The position numbers were made by a program, and so were the translations under genes. Shown here in pieces: positions 17,728 through 26,037 of a stretch of 64,000 bases of DNA; position 1 is the first letter of the stretch, and the number at the start of each line of letters is the position of its first letter. The stretch is taken from positions 496,001-560,000 of the forward strand of contig NC_014507.1 in the NCBI RefSeq assembly GCF_000147875.1, given 5' to 3'. The notes beneath the pieces were generated by a model, which was given only the letters and a program-made list of their open reading frames with translations, did no database searches and was not told where the DNA came from. Origin of the DNA: Methanolacinia petrolearia DSM 11571. Its GTDB lineage: Archaea; Halobacteriota; Methanomicrobia; Methanomicrobiales; Methanomicrobiaceae.

Positions 17728-18489
17728 TTATATGCCGGAACTCAGGGATTCCGTTATTTTTTCAATATACGGATTTCTGATGTCCATTTCCACACCCCTT
17801 AGACCTCTTTTCAGGATCTCGTCATCTCCGGGGATTTCTCCGATTAAGAGTGAAGGATCTACGATCTGTTCTTTTATTATAGAGGAGATCTCCGGATCTG
17901 TTTTATTGAGTATGAAGTACAGCGGAATCTCCAGATCCTTTGTCATCCCTGATATCTTTTCGGCTAATCTGATCGACTCGTTGGACGGATCAAGAACAAG
18001 CAGGATGAAGTCGGCGTGCCGGTCGATTCCTCTTCCGAAATGTTCAATTCCTGCTTCAGTGTCGGTGATGACGATGTCATCTTCTCCAAGGGAAAGGTTT
18101 TCAAGAAACTGGTTTGCCAGAATACCCATTGGGCATGCACACCCCTCTCCGAAATCATGAATCTTGCCAATTGCAATGAGCCGGATCCCGTTTTTATAAC
18201 TGACATATTCTTTGGGAAGATCCTCAAACGTCCATGTATTCTCAAAAATTTTTACTTTTGAGGGATCTGGCATCGCTGCCATTATTTTTTCAGTAATTGC
18301 CGGTTTCCCGCCAAAATATTTCATCAGATCCGCCGGGGAGTCGTTTCCGAGTATGGAATGGAGTCCCATATTGGATTCGTCCGTATCAACGACGAGTACG
18401 TTCTTGTTCTGCCTTGCGTATTCGTGGGCCATTAGTGCGACGATTGTGCTCTTTCCGCTGCCCCCTTTTCCGCAGATTACAATCTTCAT
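17728..18489 (-). CDS. CooC-like P-loop ATPase (nickel insertion type)
   Basis: 253 residues, MinD/ParA superfamily. The deviant Walker A is GKGGSGKST (residues 7-15), followed by VVDTDESNMGLHSILG. A CxC pair lies in GEGCACPMG (about C117 and C119), matching the metal-binding CxC of CooC near residues 112-114. The ATG at 18489 has an AAGGAG site upstream. CooC proteins bind Ni(II) at the dimer interface and load carbon monoxide dehydrogenase. Here it lies in an uptake operon, not beside CODH genes, so it may handle imported metal. Related annotations as cobyrinate diamide synthase are less likely. Confidence 0.82.
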   Translation of the reverse strand: MKIVICGKGGSGKSTIVALMAHEYARQNKNVLVVDTDESNMGLHSILGNDSPADLMKYFGGKPAITEKIMAAMPDPSKVKIFENTWTFEDLPKEYVSYKNGIRLIAIGKIHDFGEGCACPMGILANQFLENLSLGEDDIVITDTEAGIEHFGRGIDRHADFILLVLDPSNESIRLAEKISGMTKDLEIPLYFILNKTDPEISSIIKEQIVDPSLLIGEIPGDDEILKRGLRGVEMDIRNPYIEKITESLSSGI

Positions 18490-18509
18490 CTTATCAAAAC
18501 TCCTTATTT

Positions 18510-19358
18510 TTATACTGTTTTTCCGGTCTCCCACCAGATGACCGTGCTCGTGTTTGTTTCCCTGAGTGCGAAACCATCCTTGTCTTTGACAAGTTTTTCA
18601 CTGAGATAATCCTTGAGAATTCCCTCCTGTTCGTTGTTTTCAATGTTGTAGACCTGACTCATCTGTGATACTGCAGAAATGAGATCCGGGAACCGGTTGC
18701 AGCTTTCAATCTCTTTTACCCTGATATTCGGGTATATCCCCATCGAATAGAGTACGTTATAGATTATGTCGGCCTGTGGGGTGCAGCAGAATTCCTTTCC
18801 GTGAAGCACTGGCCAGAGTTTTATTAGACCCTTTTCCCATGAAGGAGTGCCTGAGATCCAGAATATGTAAACCCATTTTGAGGATATATCACACATCATC
18901 CGGATGGATTTGTTTAAGTCCTGCATCCCGAGAGAATATGATGCAAAGACGAGATCGTAAGGCCCTTTGAGATCAGTGGAAAGGTCGATCTCTTCCCAGC
19001 GTTTTCTAATTATATCAAGGTTATCTACGCCTTTTTCTGCTGCATATTCCTCCATGACGTCTGCCATTCCCGGCGAGGGCTCTACACCAGTTACATGGTC
19101 AACCTGGCCGGCAACCGGCACTGCGATCGTTCCGGGGCCCGACCCGATGTCAAGAACCCTTAAGCCGGGTGAAAGAGGAAGTTTTTCAAGGATGAATTGA
19201 ACACGCTCTGGATTTTTTATTGCATTATTCAGAAAGCCTCTTGCTTCTTCCCTGCTTTGCCAGATTGTGGCGCATTCCCCGAATGCTTCGCACCTTATAT
19301 TCGCGCCGTTTACTTCATTCCAGATCTCATTCCAGTCGATACCGTAGTAGGTTTTCAT
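18510..19358 (-). CDS. Class I SAM-dependent methyltransferase 1 of the uptake operon
   Basis: 282 residues. SAM motif I is VLDIGSGPGTIAVPVAG, followed by VTGVEPSPGMADVMEEY and DLVFASYSLGMQD. The N terminus (YYGIDWNEIWNE) and the ECATIWQSREEARGFL segment are specific to this pair of paralogs. The ATG overlaps the stop of binding protein 3 as ATGA, so translation is coupled. The C-terminal half has cysteines (EFCCTPQADI) that could hold a ligand. The methylated substrate is unknown; the operon suggests a metal-bound small molecule. Confidence 0.82.
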   Translation of the reverse strand: MKTYYGIDWNEIWNEVNGANIRCEAFGECATIWQSREEARGFLNNAIKNPERVQFILEKLPLSPGLRVLDIGSGPGTIAVPVAGQVDHVTGVEPSPGMADVMEEYAAEKGVDNLDIIRKRWEEIDLSTDLKGPYDLVFASYSLGMQDLNKSIRMMCDISSKWVYIFWISGTPSWEKGLIKLWPVLHGKEFCCTPQADIIYNVLYSMGIYPNIRVKEIESCNRFPDLISAVSQMSQVYNIENNEQEGILKDYLSEKLVKDKDGFALRETNTSTVIWWETGKTV

Positions 19359-20590
19359 TCTTCGATACACCATTCCATCCATTGTGCATAGAGAAGTTCT
19401 TCTGCCGTAGCCTGATCGACGCCGTAGACGTTCATGTAGAATTCAATGAGCCATTCTTCAAGCTCGATGTCCTCGAATAGTTCGGGATATGCCGCTTTTG
19501 CAATAACCATTACTTCAATCGGGTATTCCAGCCTCTTATCACAGTTGCAGGGCATAAATGGAAGAGACATTACCCGTTCGTTTTTAACAGCCGTAAGCTC
19601 ACTTAGTGCTGAATAATATGTTGCGTTGTACAGTTCATCCATGGGATGGTATCCCCATGCAGTACAGAGTACAATAACGTCGGGATCGAGGGCCAGTACC
19701 TGTTCGGTGTTGACGATCTGCCATGTGCCTTCACTCCGGTATGCGTTTTTGGCATTGACCACATCCTCTATCATGTAGGATTCCGTAGTCCCGAGGCCCT
19801 GCACGACTCCTGCACCTCCCTGCGCACGGTGTGTTGCGGAAAGGCCGAACATAAGGACAGATGGTTTTTCATTTTCGGCAATATCCGAGGTGCGCTCTTC
19901 AACAAGTCCTACCTGCGATTCGAGGTATTCTGCGATCTCTGCGGCTTGTTCTTTCTTGCCGAATACATCGCCTATTATCTCTATCTCGTCAGAGATATGT
20001 GAGAGGGACTGATCGCTGTAGCAGTTAGGGCTGTAAAGCACTACGAGCGGTATTCCGAGCGATTCGATGGTTTCTATTGTCTTCTGTGCCGTTTCACTGT
20101 CTTTTTCCTGAATAGAACAGCTCCCGAGCCTGATGATTACTACATCGGGGTCCAGTGACGACAATGTTTCGTAATTCATTGCCACACCATACTCCATTAC
20201 GAGTGGGACTTCATTTATATCCGGGTCCAGCACTAGCTGAATACTACTTCCCCCGGAGCCGTTTACACAGGTCCCGTCGTCTACAGGATATGAATATGTT
20301 TTCTCTATCGCGATACAGGTCGATCCTAATCCGACAATAGTATCCTCAACGCCCAGGGAATACATTACCCCTTCAACAAGTCCGTCTGATACTGTAACGA
20401 CTCTTTCGATATCTTCAGGTATTTCAACCTTAACGCCTCTTGAATCGACAACCGTTCTGTAACCGGAATCGGATACATCTGATTCATTTCCATCCGCTGA
20501 CTGATCTTCAGAGACGCAGCCTGCGGAGAAGATAATGATAAATGAAATAACGAGAATAAGTGCCAGGTTCCGAAAAGTCATTTTCTTCAT
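19355..20590 (-). CDS. FecB/BtuF-like substrate-binding lipoprotein, paralog 3
   Basis: 411 residues from the ATG at 20590, with lipobox FSAGC. Near-identical to paralog 4 over the signal peptide and much of the body (VVDSRGV.VEIPEDIERVV, GVVQGLGTTESYMIEDVVNA), which indicates recent tandem duplication. They differ most around residues 85-125, the region following GVEDTIVGLGS. The family motifs RLGSCSIQ, SPNCYSD, WGYHP and MPCNCDKRLEYP are kept. An in-frame extension to 20650 overlaps the methyltransferase relic and is not the start. Its start and stop both overlap neighbours as ATGA. Confidence 0.86.
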   Translation of the reverse strand: MKKMTFRNLALILVISFIIIFSAGCVSEDQSADGNESDVSDSGYRTVVDSRGVKVEIPEDIERVVTVSDGLVEGVMYSLGVEDTIVGLGSTCIAIEKTYSYPVDDGTCVNGSGGSSIQLVLDPDINEVPLVMEYGVAMNYETLSSLDPDVVIIRLGSCSIQEKDSETAQKTIETIESLGIPLVVLYSPNCYSDQSLSHISDEIEIIGDVFGKKEQAAEIAEYLESQVGLVEERTSDIAENEKPSVLMFGLSATHRAQGGAGVVQGLGTTESYMIEDVVNAKNAYRSEGTWQIVNTEQVLALDPDVIVLCTAWGYHPMDELYNATYYSALSELTAVKNERVMSLPFMPCNCDKRLEYPIEVMVIAKAAYPELFEDIELEEWLIEFYMNVYGVDQATAEELLYAQWMEWCIEE

Positions 20591-20673
20591 CTTCCTATCT
20601 CTTTCCGGATTCGGTTTTTTTCGTATTTCTGCTTCCAGATCTCGTTCCACTCAAGACTATGATCTGTTTTCAT
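20587..20673 (-). pseudogene. 28-codon relic of a methyltransferase gene between binding proteins 4 and 3
   Basis: A 28-codon frame (ATG 20673, TGA 20589-20587) reads MKTDHSLEWNEIWKQKYEKN and then eight more residues. Its residues 8-20 match the start of methyltransferase 2 (IDWNEVWKQKYEKN), with about 35 of 36 bases identical, and its first three codons match methyltransferase 1. The rest of the enzyme is absent. Both ends keep ATGA overlaps: with the stop of binding protein 4 and with the start of binding protein 3. The relic therefore preserves translational coupling and marks an internal in-frame deletion of a former binding protein/methyltransferase repeat. Confidence 0.8.
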
Positions 20674-21908
20674 TCTTCGATACACCATTCCATCCATTGT
20701 GCATAGAGAAGTTCTTCTGCCGTAGCCTGATCGACGCCGTAGACGTTCATGTAGAAATCAATGAGCCATTCTTCAAGCTCGATGTCCTCGAATAGTTCGG
20801 GATATGCCGCTTTTGCAATAACCATCACATCGATCGGGTATTCCAGCCTTTTTGCACAGTTGCATGGTGTCCATGGTAGAGACATTACCCGTCCGTTTTT
20901 AACAGCCGTAAGTTCCCTTAGTGCTGAATAATATGTTGCGTTGTACAGTTCACCAGGCGGATGGTACCCCCATGCAGTACAGAGTACAATTACATCGGGA
21001 TCGAGGGCAAGTACCTGTTCGGTGTTGACGAGCTGAAACGAGCCGGCGTCAACCTGATATGCGTTTTTGGCATTGACCACATCCTCTATCATGTAGGATT
21101 CCGTAGTCCCGAGGCCCTGCACGACTCCTGCACCTCCCTGCGCACGGTGTGTTGCGGAAAGGCCGAACATAAGGACAGATGGTTTATCATCTTCGGCAAT
21201 ATCCGAGGTGCGCTCTTCAATAAGTTTCACCTGCGATTCGAGATATTCTGCGATCTCTGCAGCTTGTTCTTTCTTGCCGAATATATCGCCTATTATCTCT
21301 ATCTCGTCAGAGATCTGCGAGAGGGAGGGATCGCTGTAGCAGTCCGGGCTGTAAAGCACTACGAGGGGTATTCCAAGCGATTCGATTGTCTCTATTGTTT
21401 TCTGTGCCGTTTCACTGTCTTTTTCCTGAATAGAACAGCTCCCGAGCCTGATGATTACTACATCGGGGTCCAGTGACGACAATGTTTCATAATTCATTGC
21501 CGCGCCCGACTGCATTGCGAGCGGAAGTTCTTTTATCTCCGGGTACAGCACCTGCATAACATTGCATCCCCCGGAGCCGTTGACATAGGTTCCGTCGTCT
21601 GTCGGGTAGGAGTATGTCCAGTCTTTACCGATACATGCCGATCCCAACCCTACAAGAGTATCCTCAACCCCCAGGGAATACATTACCCCTTCAACAAGTC
21701 CGTCTGATACTGTAACGACTCTTTCGATATCTTCAGGTATTTCAACCTCAACGCCCCTTGAATCGACAACCGTTCTGTAACCGGAATCGGATACATCTGA
21801 TTCATTTCCATCCGCTGACTGATCTTCAGAGACGCAGCCTGCGGAGAAGATAATGATAAATGAAATAACGAGAATAAGTGCCAGGTTCCGAAAAGTCTGC
21901 GTCTTCAT
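20670..21908 (-). CDS. FecB/BtuF-like substrate-binding lipoprotein, paralog 4
   Basis: 412 residues. The ATG at 21908 overlaps the methyltransferase 2 stop as ATGA and has GGGAGGTAG upstream, so the longer frame to 21923 is rejected. The signal peptide ends in FSAGC. The motifs are the same as in paralog 3: GSACIGKDW, RLGSCSIQ, SPDCYSD, WGYHPPGELY and TPCNCAKRLEYPID. It probably arose with paralog 3 by duplication of a methyltransferase/binding-protein unit. Confidence 0.87.
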   Translation of the reverse strand: MKTQTFRNLALILVISFIIIFSAGCVSEDQSADGNESDVSDSGYRTVVDSRGVEVEIPEDIERVVTVSDGLVEGVMYSLGVEDTLVGLGSACIGKDWTYSYPTDDGTYVNGSGGCNVMQVLYPEIKELPLAMQSGAAMNYETLSSLDPDVVIIRLGSCSIQEKDSETAQKTIETIESLGIPLVVLYSPDCYSDPSLSQISDEIEIIGDIFGKKEQAAEIAEYLESQVKLIEERTSDIAEDDKPSVLMFGLSATHRAQGGAGVVQGLGTTESYMIEDVVNAKNAYQVDAGSFQLVNTEQVLALDPDVIVLCTAWGYHPPGELYNATYYSALRELTAVKNGRVMSLPWTPCNCAKRLEYPIDVMVIAKAAYPELFEDIELEEWLIDFYMNVYGVDQATAEELLYAQWMEWCIEE

Positions 21909-22744
21909 CTTTCTACCTCCCACCAGAGCCTGATCCCGGTAGTAACACCCGGGAATAAAAAGTGACAGTTCTCCTTTACAAGCGATTTTTTCAGGTAATT
22001 GTTTAATATCGATTCCTGTTCAGGCGTAGATAATTTGAATTGTTCCTTAAAATCATGAAATGCGGTGTCGTAGTCCGGATATACCGAGTCACTGGTAAAA
22101 AGTCCCGGCTCGACATTAGGGTAGATATTCATTGAATATAATAAATTGAACAAAACATCTGCCTTGGGCCCGCATGAGTACTCTTTTTTGTAGAGGTCAG
22201 GCCAGAGGTCTGTCATTCTCTGTTCCCATGCTGTGATTCCTGCGAACCAGAAGAGACAGATCTTCCCTGACGCTACCGAGATCATCTTCTCGATTGATTC
22301 CCTTATATCAGGCATCCCAAGTGAATGCGAGGCGAATACTATATCGTAGGATTCTTTTAGATCCATGCCGGGATCTACGTCTTCCCATTTTTTCCTGACA
22401 ATGTCAAGGTTGGAGACTCCTCTCTCAGCTGCATAATCGGCCATTACATCCGCCATACCTTTTGAAGGTTCGACTGCAGTCACATGTCCGGACAGTTCGG
22501 CTAACGGGACTGCAAGTGTTCCCGGTCCGGCGCCGACATCAAGGATACTGCATTCCTTATCCGGCCCCAGAAGATCGACAAATTCCCTGATACGATCGGG
22601 ATTATTTTTTGAACGGGCAAGAAATCCTTTTGCTTTCTCTTTAGAGTCCCAGATCGATGCACAATCACCTATCCCTCTTGATTTGATGTTTTTTTCGTAT
22701 TTCTGCTTCCAGACCTCGTTCCAGTCGATATAATTGCAATCCAT
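21905..22744 (-). CDS. Class I SAM-dependent methyltransferase 2 of the uptake operon
   Basis: 279 residues, paralog of the enzyme at 18510-19358. Motif I is ILDVGAGPGTLAVPLAE, then VTAVEPSKGMADVMADYAAE and DIVFASHSLGMPDI. The N-terminal IDWNEVWKQKYEKN is also found in the relic at 20587-20673. A strong GGAGAGGATT site precedes the ATG. It lies between the ABC ATPase and binding protein 4 in the same operon. Substrate unknown. Confidence 0.82.
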   Translation of the reverse strand: MDCNYIDWNEVWKQKYEKNIKSRGIGDCASIWDSKEKAKGFLARSKNNPDRIREFVDLLGPDKECSILDVGAGPGTLAVPLAELSGHVTAVEPSKGMADVMADYAAERGVSNLDIVRKKWEDVDPGMDLKESYDIVFASHSLGMPDIRESIEKMISVASGKICLFWFAGITAWEQRMTDLWPDLYKKEYSCGPKADVLFNLLYSMNIYPNVEPGLFTSDSVYPDYDTAFHDFKEQFKLSTPEQESILNNYLKKSLVKENCHFLFPGVTTGIRLWWEVER

Positions 22745-22762
22745 TGATTAATCCTCTCCTTT

Positions 22763-23608
22763 TCATGCTTTTGTTTCAATAATCTCACATTGGCTGTACT
22801 CTTCATCGTCATTTGAAAGCTGAACGGATGCGTCTGACTTTTTCACAATGCTCCGGGGCATCACGATTTGGACGTCTCCGTTCTTTCTGACAGCGCAGGT
22901 GTCTGAATAGATGAGATCCAGTACCTCTTCACTGATCGTAGCCTCCGGTGAACCGTCAGCGACAATGCCCCGGGAGGACACTACTATTACCCTGTCACAG
23001 AACCATGACACATGGTTTGGATCGTGGCTGCAGGCAAGGATTGTCTTTCCTTCTGCTGCTATGTCCTTCATGGTCTCCCAGATCTTCATCTGGTTCTGGA
23101 AATCAAGAGCAGATGTGGGTTCATCAAGAAACATCATGGGCGTATCCTGTGCAATTGCCCTGGCCATAAGCACCATCTGGCGCTGTCCCCCGGACAACTG
23201 GTTGTACGGTCTCTCGGCGAGATCACTAATTTCGAGTTTTTTCAGGGCGTCCAGTGCAATCTCCTTGTCCTTACGCCTGACCCCGAAAAAACCGCCGAGG
23301 TGTGGTGTTCTCCCCATCAGGACAACCTCCCTGACAAGATAAGGGAAGGGAGGCTTGTGCTCCTGGGGTACATATGATACGATCTTTGCAAGTTCTTCTA
23401 TGGATTGTTGGGCTGTGTCTCTCCCTGCCATATGGACGGAACCTTTGTGATATTTCAGGAACTTTAGACAGCATTTGAACAAAGTGGTCTTTCCGCACCC
23501 GTTAGGCCCGAAAAGTCCGCAGAGTTCACCCTCGTTCACGGAAAAAGAGATGCCTGAAAGGACAGGGAGATCATCGTAGCTGAAATGGAGGTCTTCTACA
23601 CGAAGCAT
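22763..23608 (-). CDS. FecE/BtuD-like ABC transporter ATPase
   Basis: 281 residues. Walker A is GLFGPNGCGKTTLF, the signature LSGGQRQMVLMARAIA, and Walker B MMFLDEPTSALDF. VSYVPQEHKPPFPYLVREVV is typical for the iron-chelate/cobalamin importer group. A C-terminal extension of about 30 residues ends in an acidic, Cys-containing tail (NDDEEYSQCEIIETKA), which is unusual. It lies 6 bp after the permease gene and powers import together with it. Confidence 0.92.
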   Translation of the reverse strand: MLRVEDLHFSYDDLPVLSGISFSVNEGELCGLFGPNGCGKTTLFKCCLKFLKYHKGSVHMAGRDTAQQSIEELAKIVSYVPQEHKPPFPYLVREVVLMGRTPHLGGFFGVRRKDKEIALDALKKLEISDLAERPYNQLSGGQRQMVLMARAIAQDTPMMFLDEPTSALDFQNQMKIWETMKDIAAEGKTILACSHDPNHVSWFCDRVIVVSSRGIVADGSPEATISEEVLDLIYSDTCAVRKNGDVQIVMPRSIVKKSDASVQLSNDDEEYSQCEIIETKA

Positions 23609-23614
23609 CGTAAA

Positions 23615-24694
23615 TCACCCGAATATTACTCTCCCTTTGTTTCTCAGCAGATAGCAGAGGTATGGGGCGCCGAGAATCGATGCAATAATTCCGACCGGGA
23701 TCTCCGCACTGGTCACTGTTCTTGCAAGCGTATCACATATTATGAGGTATATTCCGCCCATCATGAATGAGGCGGGGATTATGAAGCGGTTGTCCGGGCC
23801 GAGGATCATCCTCGATGCATGCGGCATCATAAGACCTACCCATGCAATAATTCCTACGAGCGATACTGCAAAGGCGGTGATTGCGGTCGCGATTGCCACT
23901 ACTATGAACTTGTATTTTTCAGGATTCACTCCGAGTGTTCTTGCTTCATCATCCCCCATGGAGAGAATATTGAGTTTCCACCCCAGTGCCCATAATATCA
24001 GAAATCCAATTATAACAACAGGAGCTATCATCCAGATGTCGCTCCATGTCGCATAATAGAACCCTCCCATAAGCCAGAATACAATTTCTCTTAAGGCGGT
24101 ATCGTCTGAGATATATTTTAAAAGTGAAACGAGTGCGGAGAATATCGAGCCTATGATGACTCCGGCAAGTATCAGTGTCACAATTGGTGTCTCTCCCCTG
24201 ACACGGGCAAGCATGTAGGCAAGTACGACCGCAAGTGATCCAAAAGCGAATGCGGAGAGCTGGGTCGAGAAGAAAATTGCGGGAAAGACTATCCCGAGCG
24301 CAGCACCGAAAGCGGCACCGGACGATACGCCGAGGATGTACGGCTCAACGAGAGGATTCCTGAAGACTCCCTGAAAGACCGCACCTGCAATCGCAAGTGC
24401 CCCGCCGACAAATATTGTCAGCAGGATTCTGGGCACTCTGATGTCCCATACTATCGTATTATGCAGTTTTTCGAGATTCGAGACGTCTCCGAATGTAATA
24501 TGAGTTAGTATGGTCCTGTAGACCTGCGGAATTGTGATGTCGTATGCTCCCAGAACCACAGCCGTTATGGCGGTTATAAAAAGGATTCCTGCAATTACAA
24601 GAAGCATTATTATTTTTCTGTAATCTGAAAATTCAGGAACGTCGATATAATCAAAATGTTCGAGTAATCTCTTCAGCCTGGTTGTTTCGGTCAT
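23615..24694 (-). CDS. FecCD/BtuC-family permease
   Basis: 359 residues with about ten TM helices. FRNPLVEPYILGVSSGAAFG and GLMMPHASRMILGPDNRF are hallmark segments of the FecCD (iron-chelate, cobalamin, haem) importer permeases. A soluble N-terminal stretch of about 28 residues precedes the first helix. It is the first gene of the operon that encodes the ATPase, two methyltransferases, four binding lipoproteins and the CooC-like ATPase. Motifs alone cannot give the substrate. Confidence 0.92.
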   Translation of the reverse strand: MTETTRLKRLLEHFDYIDVPEFSDYRKIIMLLVIAGILFITAITAVVLGAYDITIPQVYRTILTHITFGDVSNLEKLHNTIVWDIRVPRILLTIFVGGALAIAGAVFQGVFRNPLVEPYILGVSSGAAFGAALGIVFPAIFFSTQLSAFAFGSLAVVLAYMLARVRGETPIVTLILAGVIIGSIFSALVSLLKYISDDTALREIVFWLMGGFYYATWSDIWMIAPVVIIGFLILWALGWKLNILSMGDDEARTLGVNPEKYKFIVVAIATAITAFAVSLVGIIAWVGLMMPHASRMILGPDNRFIIPASFMMGGIYLIICDTLARTVTSAEIPVGIIASILGAPYLCYLLRNKGRVIFG

Positions 24695-24945
24695 GTACTT
24701 TCACTTGTTGAAATATTTCAGGTATTTGCTATGTAGCCATTAATTATGAAAAAATATGATCTTATATTATTTATTATTTTAAATCCTCTAAAAAATTTTT
24801 ATTTTAATTGTTGTGTGTATGAATAATTTCTTGCACAATTCTTTTTAATCATAAAACATTGGTTCAGAGCTTGTGTTGCGACTGGTAGTTGTTACAGAAT
24901 CTCTTACTGCTGATGGTTATGGGTAAAGACAGGAACAGATCCGAT
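24695..24945. other. AT-rich leader/promoter region of the uptake operon
   Basis: About 250 bp, strongly AT-rich around 24740-24850, with several TATA-like stretches readable on the minus strand (for example ATAATAAATAATATAAG). It should hold the promoter of the minus-strand operon starting at 24694 and leaves a long leader. No convincing riboswitch or gene was seen. Confidence 0.4.
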
Positions 24946-25218
24946 TCAAGATCGTCCGATTTTATTCCATTCATCTACTAGTTTTAAAATATTGAGAGAC
25001 CTTTCGTTTGTAATCTCAATCTTTCCGGTGTATACGTGTTTCGTGTTCTTCTCAAGAGAGATAACATCCCCTTCAAGGAACTCTTTCCTGCCGATTATGC
25101 ATCTTTTCTTTGAGAACCCGACTTCAAATGTCTTAGCTGTTTGATTGTGAAATTGAAAAATAAACAGATCAAAATGTCCAAAAAAGAAAGATCCAATATT
25201 TAAGCGGGAAGAAATATT
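24946..25218 (-). pseudogene. Open frame without start codon, in phase after the YkgJ-type gene
   Basis: Following the TAA at 25221-25219, the same frame stays open for 90 codons to a TGA at 24948-24946. It contains a protein-like part (KTFEVGFSKKRCIIGRKEF, then LEGDVISLEKNTKHVYTGKI) but no ATG, GTG or TTG start. It may be the 3' remnant of a lost gene, a gene with a rare start, or chance. No family recognised. Confidence 0.3.
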
Positions 25219-25947
25219 TTACAGTCGGATGGTGTAATCATCCTTAATGATCGAGTGCATCTCGAATTTTCCCCTGAAATGAACGAAGACCGTTACAGGC
25301 TCTCCGGACTGAAACGCCCTGATCTTTTGATCGTATACCTTTCTTACAGGCTTAAGCCCTGATTCTGTGAAATGCCTGAGTGCACAGCTGTAGAACTCGA
25401 TCTCCTTTTCCAGGAAGGCCTTTTCGTATGTGATTGTCTCCTTCGCGGCCTTCAGGCAGTCTTCATCCGGGATGTCGGCATTGTATTCGCCGTGCTCGTT
25501 CAGTCCTGAGATCTGTCTCCATGCAAGTTTCCCGTCTTCGCCGTATTCGCGGTGGAGCATGTAGGGGTAGATCCTGCATATGGAGAACCGGTCGTTGTAA
25601 ATGGTACACCTGTTCTCTTTTAGGAAGATGCAGTCCCCGTTCTCTTTCGTCTTAAGGGCGTAGCCGGAGACGTAGAAGTTCCCGTTTTGATCGCAGAGCT
25701 CGAAGAAGGGTGCCGGGACTATCGCATCCTGCCGGATTCTTCTGACCCTCTCCGTGTCTTCATCAAGTAAAAAAACGTGTCCGTTGAACTCTTTCGTACA
25801 GCACTTGCCGCAAAGGGTGCAGGAGAACCCGACCTCCTTTATGACCGAGCAAAGCTTTTCGATGTCGTATTCTTCAAGGAGCCTTAGCTCTTCTTCGAGT
25901 TCTCCTGTCTTCTTTTCAATTCCGTTTATCGAGTTTACCGAGGCCAA
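25219..25947 (-). CDS. YkgJ-family cysteine cluster protein
   Basis: 242 residues. The N-terminal coiled segment (KKTGELEEELRLLEEYDIEKL) leads into the zinc/iron-chelating cluster: CTLCGKCC, then FLKENRCTIYNDRFSICRIYP. The latter are the paired Cys motifs of the YkgJ (UPF0153) family. Members are common in methanogens; a redox or metal-linked role is assumed but not established. It is a single gene on the minus strand. The frame after its stop stays open, described separately. Confidence 0.85.
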   Translation of the reverse strand: MASVNSINGIEKKTGELEEELRLLEEYDIEKLCSVIKEVGFSCTLCGKCCTKEFNGHVFLLDEDTERVRRIRQDAIVPAPFFELCDQNGNFYVSGYALKTKENGDCIFLKENRCTIYNDRFSICRIYPYMLHREYGEDGKLAWRQISGLNEHGEYNADIPDEDCLKAAKETITYEKAFLEKEIEFYSCALRHFTESGLKPVRKVYDQKIRAFQSGEPVTVFVHFRGKFEMHSIIKDDYTIRL

Positions 25948-26037
25948 GTTGCATCCTCTTAAGTATCTGCAGAAATATTGTAACGCCGTTCAGAAAAAAG
26001 GTGGCTCTAAGTTGTTTCATGCGGGTATAATAATTAG

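Noticed and set aside
17728-18489. Cobyrinate a,c-diamide synthase or MinD-type cell-division ATPase
   Set aside because: No glutaminase domain or membrane-targeting helix was seen; the CxC pair at the CooC position favours a CooC-like role.
25219-25221. Stop-codon read-through from the YkgJ-type gene into the open frame behind it
   Set aside because: No signal for read-through or recoding was seen; a remnant is simpler.
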